64,000 bases of DNA from positions 620,001 to 684,000 of the forward strand of contig NZ_JBBUTK010000002.1 in NCBI RefSeq assembly GCF_039592695.1. Direction: 5' to 3'. The DNA comes from Flagellimonas_A sp039592695. Its GTDB lineage: Bacteria > Bacteroidota > Bacteroidia > Flavobacteriales > Flavobacteriaceae. The notes under the pieces are model-generated. The model was not told the DNA's origin. It saw only the letters and a program-made list of their open reading frames with translations, and ran no database searches. This document shows, one piece after another, positions 24,278-34,200 of this stretch (the first letter of the stretch is position 1; the number at the start of each line of letters is the position of its first letter). Both the position numbers and the translations under genes were made by a program.

Positions 24278-27112
24278 TTAATGCGCCTCCAACCAGTTTT
24301 CACCAATGCCTACTTCAACATCTAAGGGTACTGCAAGTTTGTAGGCATTTTCCATTTCGGTTTTGATAAGGGATTTCACTTCTTCAAGTTCGGGCTTGTA
24401 GGCATCGAATACCAATTCATCATGTACCTGCAGCAGCATTTTTGTCTTGTAATTGCCTTCGGAAAGTTTTTTGTGGATGTTGATCATCGCTATTTTGATG
24501 ATGTCGGCCGCACTGCCTTGAATCGGGGCGTTCACCGCATTGCGTTCTGCTGCACCGCGCACCACTTGGTTGCCGGCATTGATATCCTTTAAATAGCGAC
24601 GCCTGCCCAAAACCGTCTGTACGTAGCCGTGGTCGCGGGCAAAATCAATTTGATCGCTGATATAATTCCGCAGTTTCGGATAGGTTTTGTAATACGTCTC
24701 AATCAATTCTTTGGCTTCCGTTCGACTGAGGTCGGTCTGATTGCTCAACCCAAAGGCAGAAACCCCATAAATGATTCCGAAATTCACTGTTTTGGCATTG
24801 CTACGCTGCTCACGGGTCACTTCGTCGATGGGCACATTGAATACTTTTGATGCTGTGGACGCATGAATATCCTCCCCATTTTTAAAGGCCGAGATCATGG
24901 TATCTTCCTCGCTCAGGGCGGCAATAATACGGAGCTCGATTTGTGAATAATCCGCAGCCAACAACATGTAGTTTTCATCACGTGGAATAAACGCTTTGCG
25001 CACTTGCCGACCCCGTTCGGTACGGATGGGAATGTTCTGAAGATTTGGGTTGTTACTGCTCAAGCGCCCTGTTGCGGCCACGGTCTGCATATAATCGGTA
25101 TGTACCCGCCCCGTACTTTTTTGCACCTGTTCGGGCAGCGCATCCACATAGGTGCTTTTCAACTTGGTAAGACCACGGTAATCCAACACATTTTGAATGA
25201 TTTCATGGTCTTTGGCAAGATAGGAAAGTACATCTTCTGAAGTGGAATATTGCCCCGTTTTGGTCTTTTTGGGCTTATCGACCAGTTTCATCTTATCGAA
25301 CAAAATCTCACCCAATTGTTTTGGAGAGCCAATATTGAATTCCTGCCCTGCCTTTTCGTAAATGTGCTGTTCCAGATTTTTGATGTCCGCTTCGAGCGTG
25401 GTCGAGAGGTCTTTTAAAAATGCTTCGTCAAGGTTGATACCCTCGCTTTCCATATCGGCCAAGACCCTCAGCAAAGGCACCTCTATGTCTTGAAAAAGTT
25501 TCTCGGTCTTTGCCTCGGCAAGTTCAGGCCGAAAATGTGTGGCCAGTTGAAAGGTGACATCGGCATCCTCTACGCCATATTCGGTCTGTTTGTCCAACGG
25601 AACATCGCGCATGCTCAATTGGTTTTTTCCCTTTTTGCCGATGAGTTCGGTGATGGAAACGGGCGTGTAGTTCAGGTAGGTCTCCGAGAGCACATCCATA
25701 TTGTGCCGCATATCAGGATTGATGAGATAGTGCGCCAGCATGGTATCGAACAATTTTCCCTTGACCTCTACATGGTATCGTTGCATGACCTTGATGTCAT
25801 ATTTCAGGTTTTGACCCACTTTTTCGATGGACTCAGATTCAAAAAAAGGACGTAGTTTTTCAATCAGCACGGTTACTTTTTCTTTTTCTTCAGGAAATGG
25901 CACATAAAACCCTTTGCCTGCGCCCCAACTGAACGCAATACCGACGAGTTCGGCTTCCAACGGATTGATGGAAGTGGTCTCCGTATCAAAACAGACCGAA
26001 GGTTGTTTCATCAGGTTTTCCAAAAACAATTCCATGCCCAGACCATTCTGAACCATCTGATAAAAATGGGAGATATCGGCAATCGTTTGTCGGCTGTTAA
26101 TGTCTTTGATGGTTGCAGGTGCCTCAGAAGGGTCTCCACCGAACAAGGTAAATTGGCCACTACCGGCCGCTTTGGCCTCTTGTTTGGCCGTTGGTGTGCT
26201 AGTAACCTGAGTGGTGGCTTCTGCTTCTCCAGAAAATATTTTGATGAACTGCTCTTTGAGTCTCCTGAATTCCAATTCCTCGAAAATTTCCTGGACAGCC
26301 TGGGCATCAGGGGGACACATTTTGTAATCCTCGGCACTGAAAGTAACGTCGCAGTCGGTTTTTATTTCGGCCAAGGTGCGTGACAAACGGCCGAGTTCAG
26401 CATTTTCTTCAACCTTTTCCTTCATTTTGCCCTTGAGCTGGTCGGTGTTGTCCAGAAGCCCTTCCATAGAGCCAAATTGCTCCAAGAATTTTTTAGCGGT
26501 TTTATCGCCGACCCCGGGCAGGCCAGGAATGTTATCGCTCGCATCACCCATCATGCCCAGATAATCAATGACCTGTTCTGGGCGTTCGACCCCAAAACGT
26601 TTCTGCACCTCGGGGATGCCCCAGATTTCGATGCTATTGCCCATTCGAGCCGGGCGGTACATGAAAATATTCTCAGAGACGAGTTGCCCGAAGTCCTTGT
26701 CTGGGGTCACCATAAAAACCTTATAATTTTCTTTTTCGGCCTGTTTGGCGATGGTGCCGATAAGGTCATCGGCCTCGTAGCCCTCCAACTCCACAATCGG
26801 AATTTTCATCGCCTGTAATATTTTTTGAATGTAGGGCACCGCAATTTGGATGGCCTCAGGGGTTTCATCACGATTGGCCTTATAGTCTTCAAAGATTTCG
26901 GTACGCTCAACACTGCCGCCCTTGTCAAAGGCCACGGCCAAATGGTCGGGCTGTTCGCGTTTGATGACATCGAAAAGCGAGTTCATAAACCCCATGATGG
27001 CCGAGGTGTCCATGCCCTTTGAGTTGATTCTCGGATTTTTGATGAGCGCATAGTAGCCCCTAAAAATCAAGGCGTAGGCATCTAAAAGAAAAAGGCGTTT
27101 TTGGTCAGACAT
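24278..27112 (-). CDS. polA: DNA polymerase I
   Basis: Full-length Pol I (944 residues) for Okazaki-fragment processing and repair. Residues about 1-295 are the 5'-3' exonuclease (LLDAYALIFRGYYA, PDHLAVAFDKGG, GLPGVGDKTAKKFL). Residues about 345-540 are the 3'-5' exonuclease with CFDTETTSINPLEAELVG, so proofreading residues seem kept. The remainder is the polymerase (ADYSQIELRIIAALS, RRSNAKxxNFGIIYG-like helix, LLQVHDELVFDA). A diverged copy of its last 31 codons lies 1.5 kb downstream beyond the sulfatase gene. Confidence 0.97.
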   Translation of the reverse strand: MSDQKRLFLLDAYALIFRGYYALIKNPRINSKGMDTSAIMGFMNSLFDVIKREQPDHLAVAFDKGGSVERTEIFEDYKANRDETPEAIQIAVPYIQKILQAMKIPIVELEGYEADDLIGTIAKQAEKENYKVFMVTPDKDFGQLVSENIFMYRPARMGNSIEIWGIPEVQKRFGVERPEQVIDYLGMMGDASDNIPGLPGVGDKTAKKFLEQFGSMEGLLDNTDQLKGKMKEKVEENAELGRLSRTLAEIKTDCDVTFSAEDYKMCPPDAQAVQEIFEELEFRRLKEQFIKIFSGEAEATTQVTSTPTAKQEAKAAGSGQFTLFGGDPSEAPATIKDINSRQTIADISHFYQMVQNGLGMELFLENLMKQPSVCFDTETTSINPLEAELVGIAFSWGAGKGFYVPFPEEKEKVTVLIEKLRPFFESESIEKVGQNLKYDIKVMQRYHVEVKGKLFDTMLAHYLINPDMRHNMDVLSETYLNYTPVSITELIGKKGKNQLSMRDVPLDKQTEYGVEDADVTFQLATHFRPELAEAKTEKLFQDIEVPLLRVLADMESEGINLDEAFLKDLSTTLEADIKNLEQHIYEKAGQEFNIGSPKQLGEILFDKMKLVDKPKKTKTGQYSTSEDVLSYLAKDHEIIQNVLDYRGLTKLKSTYVDALPEQVQKSTGRVHTDYMQTVAATGRLSSNNPNLQNIPIRTERGRQVRKAFIPRDENYMLLAADYSQIELRIIAALSEEDTMISAFKNGEDIHASTASKVFNVPIDEVTREQRSNAKTVNFGIIYGVSAFGLSNQTDLSRTEAKELIETYYKTYPKLRNYISDQIDFARDHGYVQTVLGRRRYLKDINAGNQVVRGAAERNAVNAPIQGSAADIIKIAMINIHKKLSEGNYKTKMLLQVHDELVFDAYKPELEEVKSLIKTEMENAYKLAVPLDVEVGIGENWLEAH

Positions 27113-27124
27113 TTTTTGAAAGTT

Positions 27125-27247
27125 AGAAGTACAAAATAAGAAGTACGAAATCCTAAAAGTACAAAGTTTTAGTAGATGAATTATCCCTTGAGGATGTCAT
27201 CCTGAATGTGTAATGTTGAGCGTGTTACACTGAGCGGAGTCGAAGTG
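27125..27247. repeat. AAGTAC tandem words and a TGAGCGGAGTCGAA element
   Basis: The 195-nt gap upstream of polA carries three AGTAC(A/G)AA words (27125-27167), another known style of intergenic repeat in this genome. It also carries a copy of the TGAGCG-GAGTCGAAGTG family (27224-27247). Nothing resembling a gene is present. Confidence 0.65.
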
Positions 27248-27307
27248 CAGTCTAAGGGTTAGGGGTGTCAAAACATTTTCTTCACCTACCCTTCAAAGCT
27301 GAAATCC

Positions 27308-28288
27308 TCACAAGAAACTCTCCGATTCAATATTTCTGTGCCCCTCTTCGGAATACACCCGATATGAAAACCCGGAATGGATGCAGTACCCACCCGTTTC
27401 CCCATTTTTGTTGATGGCAATGTAACCTACTTGAAAGCTTTTGTGGTTGGGATTGCTTTTCACAATACGAGCGACAGCCTCCTCACAAGCTTCCTGTGGT
27501 GAACGCCCTTGCCGCATCAATTCCACCACCAAAAAACTCCCTACTGTTTTTACGACTTCTTCGCCTTGTCCCGTTGCGGCAGCTCCACCCACTTCATTGT
27601 CCACAAAAAGTCCTGACCCAATAATAGGAGAATCCCCGACGCGCCCCGCCATTTTGTAGGCCATGCCACTGGTGGTGCAAGCTCCGGAAATGTTTCCTTC
27701 AGAATCAATGGCAACCATGCCAATGGTGTCATGGTTCTCAATATTGATGACGGGCTGGTATTTGGATTCCTTTTTCCATTCCTCCCATTCCAATCGTGAT
27801 TTTTCCGTCAGTAAATTTTCCTTTGGAAAGCCTTGTTCATAGGCGAACTGTTCTGCGCCAATTCCCGCCAACATCACATGGGGGGTATCTTCCATTACTT
27901 TGCGTGCCACCGAAACCGCATGGGTCACATTTTGCAGATAAACGACCGCTCCACAATTTCCTTTTGAATCCATAATGCAGGCGTCCAAAGTAACATTGCC
28001 GTCACGGTCTGGACGACCTCCTTTCCCTACAGATTGGTTGTTGGTGTCGGCCTCTTCCATTTTTACCCCTTCTTCAACAGCGTCCAAAGCAGTTCCTCCC
28101 TTTTCCAACACTTCCCAAGCTTTGTTTGTAGCATTGGGCACGTTCCAAGTAGCGATGACTATAGGTTTGACGTTTTCATACGTCGTAGTTGCCGATGATG
28201 TTGCTTCTTGGCACGAGGCCAATACGGGGGCAGAAATCAGCCCTGCTGTTGACAAGCTTGAATTTTTTAAGAACTTGCGTCTTTTCAT
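27308..28288 (-). CDS. Glycosylasparaginase (Ntn hydrolase)
   Basis: N4-(beta-N-acetylglucosaminyl)-L-asparaginase family precursor of 326 residues. The N-terminus has a twin-arginine-like motif (KRRKFLKNSS) and a lipobox-like LASC26, so it is exported. Self-cleavage would occur at D187/T188 in NHDTIGMVAID, exposing the nucleophile Thr. Further motifs: GGTALDAVEEGVKMEEAD and RVGDSPIIGSGLFVDN with the substrate-binding Arg and Asp. The enzyme removes the Asn stub from N-glycans. It is divergent from cutC. Confidence 0.92.
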   Translation of the reverse strand: MKRRKFLKNSSLSTAGLISAPVLASCQEATSSATTTYENVKPIVIATWNVPNATNKAWEVLEKGGTALDAVEEGVKMEEADTNNQSVGKGGRPDRDGNVTLDACIMDSKGNCGAVVYLQNVTHAVSVARKVMEDTPHVMLAGIGAEQFAYEQGFPKENLLTEKSRLEWEEWKKESKYQPVINIENHDTIGMVAIDSEGNISGACTTSGMAYKMAGRVGDSPIIGSGLFVDNEVGGAAATGQGEEVVKTVGSFLVVELMRQGRSPQEACEEAVARIVKSNPNHKSFQVGYIAINKNGETGGYCIHSGFSYRVYSEEGHRNIESESFL

Positions 28289-28333
28289 GGAATCAAATTT
28301 TGATTGAATATACCAATTTGTATGCTATACTTC

Positions 28334-28341
28334 TATCTTTG
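28334..28341 (+). promoter_or_regulatory. Possible -7 box of cutC
   Basis: TATCTTTG matches TAnnTTTG, 62 nt before the cutC start. No TTTG is found 19 nt upstream. If used, the nested palindromic repeat at 28343-28386 would form the mRNA leader. Confidence 0.35.
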
Positions 28342-28342
28342 G

Positions 28343-28386
28343 ATTCCCGCTGTCACACTGAGCGCCGTCGAAGTGCAAGCGGGAAT
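28343..28386. repeat. Nested repeat: one palindrome family inside another
   Basis: Outer arms ATTCCCGC (28343-28350) and GCGGGAAT (28379-28386) are those of the 5391 and 17110 palindromes. There the loop is 4 nt; here it is 28 nt and consists of a TGTCACACTGAGCGCCGTC-type element of the TGAGCGnAGTCGAAGTG family. This looks like one repeat inserted in the loop of another. Confidence 0.75.
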
Positions 28387-28403
28387 CACAAAAAGGATAT
28401 TTA

Positions 28404-29123
28404 ATGCTTGTAGAAGTTTGCTGCAATTCACTAGAGTCTGCCTTGAATGCCCAAAGTGCTGGCGCCGATAGAATCGAGCTCTGTTCTGAATTGGGTGTTG
28501 GTGGAATAACCCCATCCTATGGTATTATCAAATTGGTCAAGGAGCGATTGTCCATTCCTGTTCATGTTTTGATTCGCCCTCGAAGCGGTCATTTCACCTA
28601 TTCCGATACTGAATTTGAGGTGATGAAAGCCGATATCGGATTTTGCAGGAAAATAGGAATCAATGGTATTGTTTCTGGGGTTTTGCAGAAGGATGCTTCT
28701 GTCGATTTGGAACGAACCCGATTATTGATCGAGATGACAAAGCCCTTACATTTTACATTTCATCGAGCATTCGATTGGGTTCCCAATCCAGTAAAAACTT
28801 TAAGACAATTGGAAGATATAGGCGTGGATACGATTTTGACTTCTGGTAAGCACTTGACTGCTGAAAACGGTCTAGAAAATTTGAAAAAATGGCAGCAGCA
28901 GACCCAGGTGACCCTCATGGCAGGCGCAGGAATACTTCCTGAGAATATTTTAAAGTTCAAGAAAGCAGGTCTAAAAGCCGTTCATCTTTCGGGAACAAGT
29001 TTTGTGAATGAGGTTTCCATCAGTCGAAAAATCCCCATGAACGCTCAAAAGCATTTACAAGAGCATCATGTGGCCGTAACGAATGCCGAAACCATTCGTC
29101 AAATTGTACAGGCCGTTAAATAA
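28404..29123 (+). CDS. cutC: CutC family protein
   Basis: TIM-barrel CutC protein of 239 residues, cytoplasmic and full length. Motifs: EVCCNSLESALNAQSAGADRIELC at the N-terminus, GGITPSYG, VHVLIRPRSGHFTYSD and FHRAFDW. The family was named for copper homeostasis, but its true substrate is debated. It is divergent from glycosylasparaginase and 39 nt upstream of the metallophosphoesterase gene. Confidence 0.93.
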   Translation: MLVEVCCNSLESALNAQSAGADRIELCSELGVGGITPSYGIIKLVKERLSIPVHVLIRPRSGHFTYSDTEFEVMKADIGFCRKIGINGIVSGVLQKDASVDLERTRLLIEMTKPLHFTFHRAFDWVPNPVKTLRQLEDIGVDTILTSGKHLTAENGLENLKKWQQQTQVTLMAGAGILPENILKFKKAGLKAVHLSGTSFVNEVSISRKIPMNAQKHLQEHHVAVTNAETIRQIVQAVK

Positions 29124-29162
29124 TGTGAAAAAGCAAAACGGCTAAATGTTAAAGAAATATAT

Positions 29163-30401
29163 TTGTACATGCTTCGATGGACCATCTTTATTTTGATTTA
29201 TTTGATTTTAGGGTTTTATTCGCTACAGGCCATAAAAACAGCGGCCAGACAACCCTGGTTGCACTACCTTTTCATAGTGGTCTGTCTTTTGGTGCTGGGT
29301 AATTTTATCTATCAATTTTCATGGGCAGATTCTGGCCGTGTGTTGAGCAGGCCAAAAAGTTATGCCTTTGGTTTTTTGCTGGCAATGCTTTCATTTCAGA
29401 TGATTACTATCCTGTTTTTGTTTGGGGAGGATATTTTCAGGATTTTTACCGGCCTTTACCAGAAGCTGTTCGGATCAGAAAAAGAATTCAGCATCCCCAC
29501 CCGCCGCCGTTTTTTGAGCGTGCTGGCCCTGGGTATCGCGGCATTGCCGTTCGGGGCGTTGCTTTGGGGCATGTACAAGGGCAAGTACAATTACAAAGTG
29601 CTCAAATATGTATTGGAGTTTGATGATTTGCCCGAAGCTTTTGACGGATACCAGATTACACAAATATCTGACATACACAGTGGCAGTTTTGATGACCGAA
29701 AGAAAATTGAGTACGGAGTCAACCTCATTAATGAACAACAGAGCGATGTGATTTTGTTTACTGGGGATATGGTCAACAATATGGCCGCTGAAATGGTGCC
29801 TTGGAAAGAGTTGTTCAGCACTTTGAATGCCAAAGATGGAAAGTTTTCCGTTTTGGGAAACCATGATTATGGCGACTACGTGAGCTGGGAAACCGAAGAG
29901 GCCAAAACAAAAAACCTCGAAGACTTAAAAGTACTTCAAAAAGGTATGGGTTTTGATCTTTTGATGAACGAGCACCGTTACCTTGAAAAAAATGGCGAAA
30001 AAATTGCCTTGGTCGGTGTTGAGAACTGGGGCGCAGGGGGATTCAAAAAAGCGGGAGACCTCAAAAAAGCATCCTCAGGAATTGAAAAAGATGATTTTAA
30101 AATACTGATGAGCCACGATCCCTCACATTGGGAGCAGCAGGTCATCAGCGATGACTATCATTACCACCTTACCTTAAGTGGCCACACACACGGCATGCAG
30201 TTCGGTATTGAAATACCGGGGTGGATCAAATGGAGCCCTGTAAAATGGCGTTACAAGTATTGGGCAGGCATTTACGAAGAGCTGGGCCAGTTTATCAATG
30301 TCAACCGTGGGTTTGGTTTTATTGGCTACCCTGGCCGCGTGGGTATATGGCCCGAGATTTCAGTCATAACATTAAAGAAGAAACCCCAAGAGTCTGCTTA
30401 G
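29163..30401 (+). CDS. Membrane-anchored metallophosphoesterase
   Basis: Protein of 412 residues. The first 145 residues contain four hydrophobic helices (starting FILIYLILGFYSLQA; the last ALGIAALPFGALLWGM). The catalytic part follows with all calcineurin-like motifs: ISDIHSGSFDD, LFTGDMVNN, VLGNHDYGDY, a MSHDPSHW His and LSGHTHGMQFG. It resembles YaeI-type phosphodiesterases. The active site side depends on topology, which I cannot settle; a lipid or nucleotide phosphodiester is likely. Confidence 0.9.
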   Translation: MYMLRWTIFILIYLILGFYSLQAIKTAARQPWLHYLFIVVCLLVLGNFIYQFSWADSGRVLSRPKSYAFGFLLAMLSFQMITILFLFGEDIFRIFTGLYQKLFGSEKEFSIPTRRRFLSVLALGIAALPFGALLWGMYKGKYNYKVLKYVLEFDDLPEAFDGYQITQISDIHSGSFDDRKKIEYGVNLINEQQSDVILFTGDMVNNMAAEMVPWKELFSTLNAKDGKFSVLGNHDYGDYVSWETEEAKTKNLEDLKVLQKGMGFDLLMNEHRYLEKNGEKIALVGVENWGAGGFKKAGDLKKASSGIEKDDFKILMSHDPSHWEQQVISDDYHYHLTLSGHTHGMQFGIEIPGWIKWSPVKWRYKYWAGIYEELGQFINVNRGFGFIGYPGRVGIWPEISVITLKKKPQESA

Positions 30402-30480
30402 AAAGGTATCAATCGTTTGTTCATGCTCCTTTTTGTACATTATTTCGTTGAAATTTTGAACCGTAGCTAAGGCTATGCTT

Positions 30481-30500
30481 AATCCCGAAGCTTCGGGATT
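30481..30500. repeat. Perfect 20-bp palindrome
   Basis: AATCCCGAAGCTTCGGGATT, a perfect palindrome, 80 nt after the metallophosphoesterase gene. The 260-nt gap (30402-30661) otherwise shows only a small imperfect inverted repeat (GTAGCTAAGGCTATGC) before it. No T-tract follows, so it is more likely a repeat than a terminator. Confidence 0.7.
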
Positions 30501-30630
30501 GCCTCATACTGCATCAAATAATTTCTATGAATATTCCAATTATAAGTTTCAACGCAAACTCTTAACGTGAATTTAACGACAATCAGATTGTCAAAGCCCT
30601 CACTTGATGTAAAACTTTAACATTTTTTCT

Positions 30631-30638
30631 TACTTTTG
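30631..30638 (+). promoter_or_regulatory. -7 box upstream of the thioredoxin-like gene
   Basis: TACTTTTG fits TAnnTTTG and lies 23 nt before the ATG. No TTTG is found at the expected upstream distance. Confidence 0.4.
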
Positions 30639-30661
30639 GCCTGAGAACCAAATCGTTTTAT

Positions 30662-30958
30662 ATGTCAAAGTTTGGCGAACTTATCGACCTAAACATTCCT
30701 GTGCTGTTGGACTTCTATGCGGAATGGAACGAACAATCAACGGCCATGCACCCTGTGCTACGTGATGTGGCAGCCGCTTTGGGTGACAAGGGCAAGGTCA
30801 TAAAGATTGATGTTGATAAAAACAAAGAGCTTTCGCAGGCACTTCGAATAAAAGGGTTGCCAACGTTGATGATCTACAAAAAAGGGGAAATGGTTTGGCG
30901 CCAAAGTGGTGAGCAAGATGCCAATACGCTTATCGGCATACTCAACGAGTACATTTAA
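30662..30958 (+). CDS. Thioredoxin-fold protein without CXXC
   Basis: Thioredoxin-like protein of 98 residues with the usual fold order: PVLLDFYAEW, a cis-Pro loop KGLPTLMIYKKGEMVW, and a final helix. At the active site, the canonical WCGPC is W22-N-E-Q-S26, so both redox cysteines are absent and no other Cys occurs in the protein. Disulfide chemistry is therefore excluded; a structural, chaperone or binding role is more likely. It stands alone and has no signal peptide. Confidence 0.85.
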   Translation: MSKFGELIDLNIPVLLDFYAEWNEQSTAMHPVLRDVAAALGDKGKVIKIDVDKNKELSQALRIKGLPTLMIYKKGEMVWRQSGEQDANTLIGILNEYI

Positions 30959-31264
30959 TCAATTTATTGTTGTTATTCCCACGGATTAGGCTACCCTCAG
31001 CATAGACTACGGCGTGAATCTATTCATTTTCCGTAGCGGTTTAAATGTTTATGTGTTTATAAGTTGAAGAATTTCAGATTTTGTTGCAAATCTGCTTTTT
31101 GTTTTACACCCCAAAGTTATGTCTTCCTCTCGCTTCATGGTTTGCTTGTCGGAGACAAGAAGGGGGCAGTTTTCTTATAAATTTTTACACCCTTAAACCC
31201 GCTAAACTTACAACTTAATTGTCCACTCACTCCCAAAAGGAAATAATTATCGTAACCAGCAGAA
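30959..31264. other. Gene-free interval with one terminator-like hairpin
   Basis: No credible ORF. The only clear structure is the hairpin at 31075-31094, listed separately. Short imperfect repeats of TACGG/CCGTA lie near 31010-31045. It separates the convergent thioredoxin-like and DUF2723 genes. Confidence 0.6.
31075..31105 (+). terminator. Probable intrinsic terminator
   Basis: CAGATTT-TGTTGC-AAATCTG (31075-31094), then CTTTTTGTTTT. It is AT-rich, so moderate strength, 117 nt after the thioredoxin-like gene. Confidence 0.6.
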
Positions 31265-34200
31265 CTAATCCTCGACCGTGTCACCTAGAACGTCTGCCGG
31301 AGGTACGGTGTCATCCTCAGTTCGTACGGCATCCAAATCAACCGTATCCAAGGCATTTGGGTCTTCAAGAATAGGTTCGGGCTCTTCTAAAAACTCTGGT
31401 TCATCCCCAATAAATTGTGTGAACCTGTCAATGTACTCATTGAAAATCAGGGTTTCCTTTTGTGCCAGTTCTTGGTCTTGGTTCTCGATAAGGATGTCTA
31501 GGTTTCTTCGATAGGCTTCCATATCAGAAAGTATATCCTCGATTTTATCATATTGCTCATCGTAAGGGATGCCCGCATAGTATTCCAAACGGTCTTGGTA
31601 GATGGCTATCAATTTGTGAAATAGCTCACGGGCCTTCTGTTTTTCTCCAACCTTATAATATCCATCCACAAAAGGCTCGACAAAAGTGTAAAAAGCAAAG
31701 TGCTCAACGGGTATGTTGGCCATGGTGATATCAATGACCTCTTTAGCCTTGTTGATTTCACCTTCGTTGATAAACGTTTCCATCAAGCGGGCCAAGTTGC
31801 CGCGGAATGAAATGCCCTGTGAACGGGTCTGGGGGTCATGGTAGATACCGTCGTTGCCTGAATTTCCCCATTCCCACTTCTTGACAATGTCATACATCAA
31901 CTTACTGTCTATGCGGCCCATGTCAAAAATACCCTCGTATTCGGTCTTTATCGGCACGAGCTTGTAGACAAGTCCGTCGAGTTGCAGATAGTCTTTCATC
32001 CACAGGTATTCTGCACTGTCAAAGCTTCCGCCAGAGAAATAGATGGGGCGTTTCCAGTCGTTGTTCGCCAATAGATCTAGCATCAAAATACGTTGCTTGG
32101 TCAAAGCGCTCTGTGGCAGATCAATATCGATATAATCGACAATGAGTGCTGAATCCTTTTCCTTGACCAATCCACTTTCAATGACATTTTTCTTGTTGAC
32201 GGGCACTCGTATCTTGTTGGTGGGATAATACACAATCTCTTGGGTGCTTTTGGAATATTGGCTCAGGTCTGCTCCTTGTTTTTCCAACAAATATTTGAAC
32301 TTGGTCTGTGGTTTGTCACTGCCCACCCAATCCATAAAATCCTTTATGTTCCAACGGTTCTCGGTCACCCCTTGATAGTAAATGGCATCGCGGGTACCGT
32401 AACTGTACTTGTCATGGGTCAATTGTGAAGGTATGGGCGCACTCTCATAAGCCTGACGTTTCATCTGGTCAATGTACCAGTCAGTGGCGAAAAGGCTGGT
32501 GCAGACAATACGTACATCAGTACGGTGGCCCTCAATTTCCTGCACATACCATAACGGAAATGTGTCGTTGTCGCCAATGGTGAACAAAATGGCCCCGGCA
32601 TCTTGTTGACAAGAATCGAGATAGGCCTTGGCGGTAGAACGTGCCGTTTTTCGATTGGAGCGGTCGTGGTCGTCCCAGTTTTGGTAGGCCATCAACAAAG
32701 GTACTGCCAAAAGACACAGACCGATGGTCAATGGGGCGGCCAGTTTGCCCTTGAGCAGTTTTCGAGCCTCATCGAAAAGTCCATAGGCGCCGATGCCGAT
32801 CCAAATGGCAAAGACATAAAAAGAGCCTACCAATGAATAATCTCGTTCTCGAGGTTGGAATATATATGGATTCGTATAAAATTGTATCGCCAGCCCCGTG
32901 AACATAAAGAACACAAAAAGCACCCAAAATTGTTTTGGATTTTTGGAAATCTGGAAGACAATGCCGATGATGCCCAAAAGCAACGGCAAAAAGAAATAGG
33001 TGTTTCGGGCTTTGTTGTCGAGCCAATCTTGCGGAAGGTTCTTTTGGCTACCAAAGAAAAAGCTGTCGATAAAGCCGACGCCACTTCGCCATTGGCCGTT
33101 GTCATCAAAGCGCCCCTGTACATCGTTCTGGCGCCCAACGAAATTCCACATAAAATACCGCATGTACATATAGCCCCATTGAAAATCAAAGAGATATCTG
33201 ATGTTTTGCGCCAAGGTCGGAGGTTCAACCTCAATATAGTCGCTGAACTCCCTCAAAAAGCGAATGTATTGCTCGGCATCAATTTCACCAGAGTCGTAGG
33301 CATTTCGAAACTGGTTCACCGCATTTCGCAGCTCGTTGTTGGAGATGTATTCCGGTTTGATCTTGAATTCAAGCGCGCCGTAGTATTGCATGTAATTTTC
33401 GGCATGCTGTTCGCTCCATAATCTGGGTAGAATACCGACATGTTCTTTGTTCGGGCCTTGAAGTGCGCCTTCGTAATGGTTGACAATGACATATTTGCCC
33501 AGTTTTTCATCCTTTTCATATTTGGGCTGGTCGTCAATATCATCACCGGGTTCTGCAAACGTATCAGAAAAATAGGCACCGTAAATGGGGCTATCGACCC
33601 CTGGGTATTGCTCTCTGTTGTAATAGGCCAACAAAGAACGTGCATCTTCAGGGTTGTTCTCATTTACCACAACTTGGGCATTGGCACGAATGGGCAACAT
33701 CAGCCAAGACGAAAAGCCCAGAATTAAAAACATCAGAGACAAGGTGATGAGGTTTCCCGTCTGAAAATTATTCTTTCGGGTGTATCTAAGTGTAAAGTAA
33801 AACGCCGCCACGAACAACAGCCCCATGATGATGGTGCCCGAATTGAAAGGCAGGCCGATGCTGTTGACAAAGAAAATCTCGCTCCATCCGAATAATTTCA
33901 ATACATAGGTCAGCGAAAATTTATAGACCAGAATCAAGACTGTGATGACAGCTATGTTGGCGAGCAAAAAGTTTTTGGCTGTGGTCTTTTTATAGGTTTT
34001 GAAATAGTACAATAACCCGATGGAAGGTATAGCCAAAAACCCCATAAATTGAATTCCGAAGGTGAGTCCGACCACAAAGCAGATCAACAGCAGCCAACGA
34101 TGCCCTCTTGGTTCTTCCAGACTATCTGTCCATTTAAGCCCTAGCCACAGCAACAGTGCCATGATAAAACTGGCCATGGCATATACCTCGGTTTCGCCGG

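Noticed and set aside
24278..27112. polA as a phage-type or duplicated polymerase
   Set aside because: All three domains and motifs are intact and standard; only the short downstream fragment is duplicated.
1504..28386. Possible CRISPR array from the recurring palindromes
   Set aside because: Copies are kilobases apart with no regular spacing and no cas genes in the window.
32855..33421. 188-residue plus-strand frame opposite the DUF2723 gene
   Set aside because: Antisense shadow of a membrane protein, which easily leaves open frames on the other strand.
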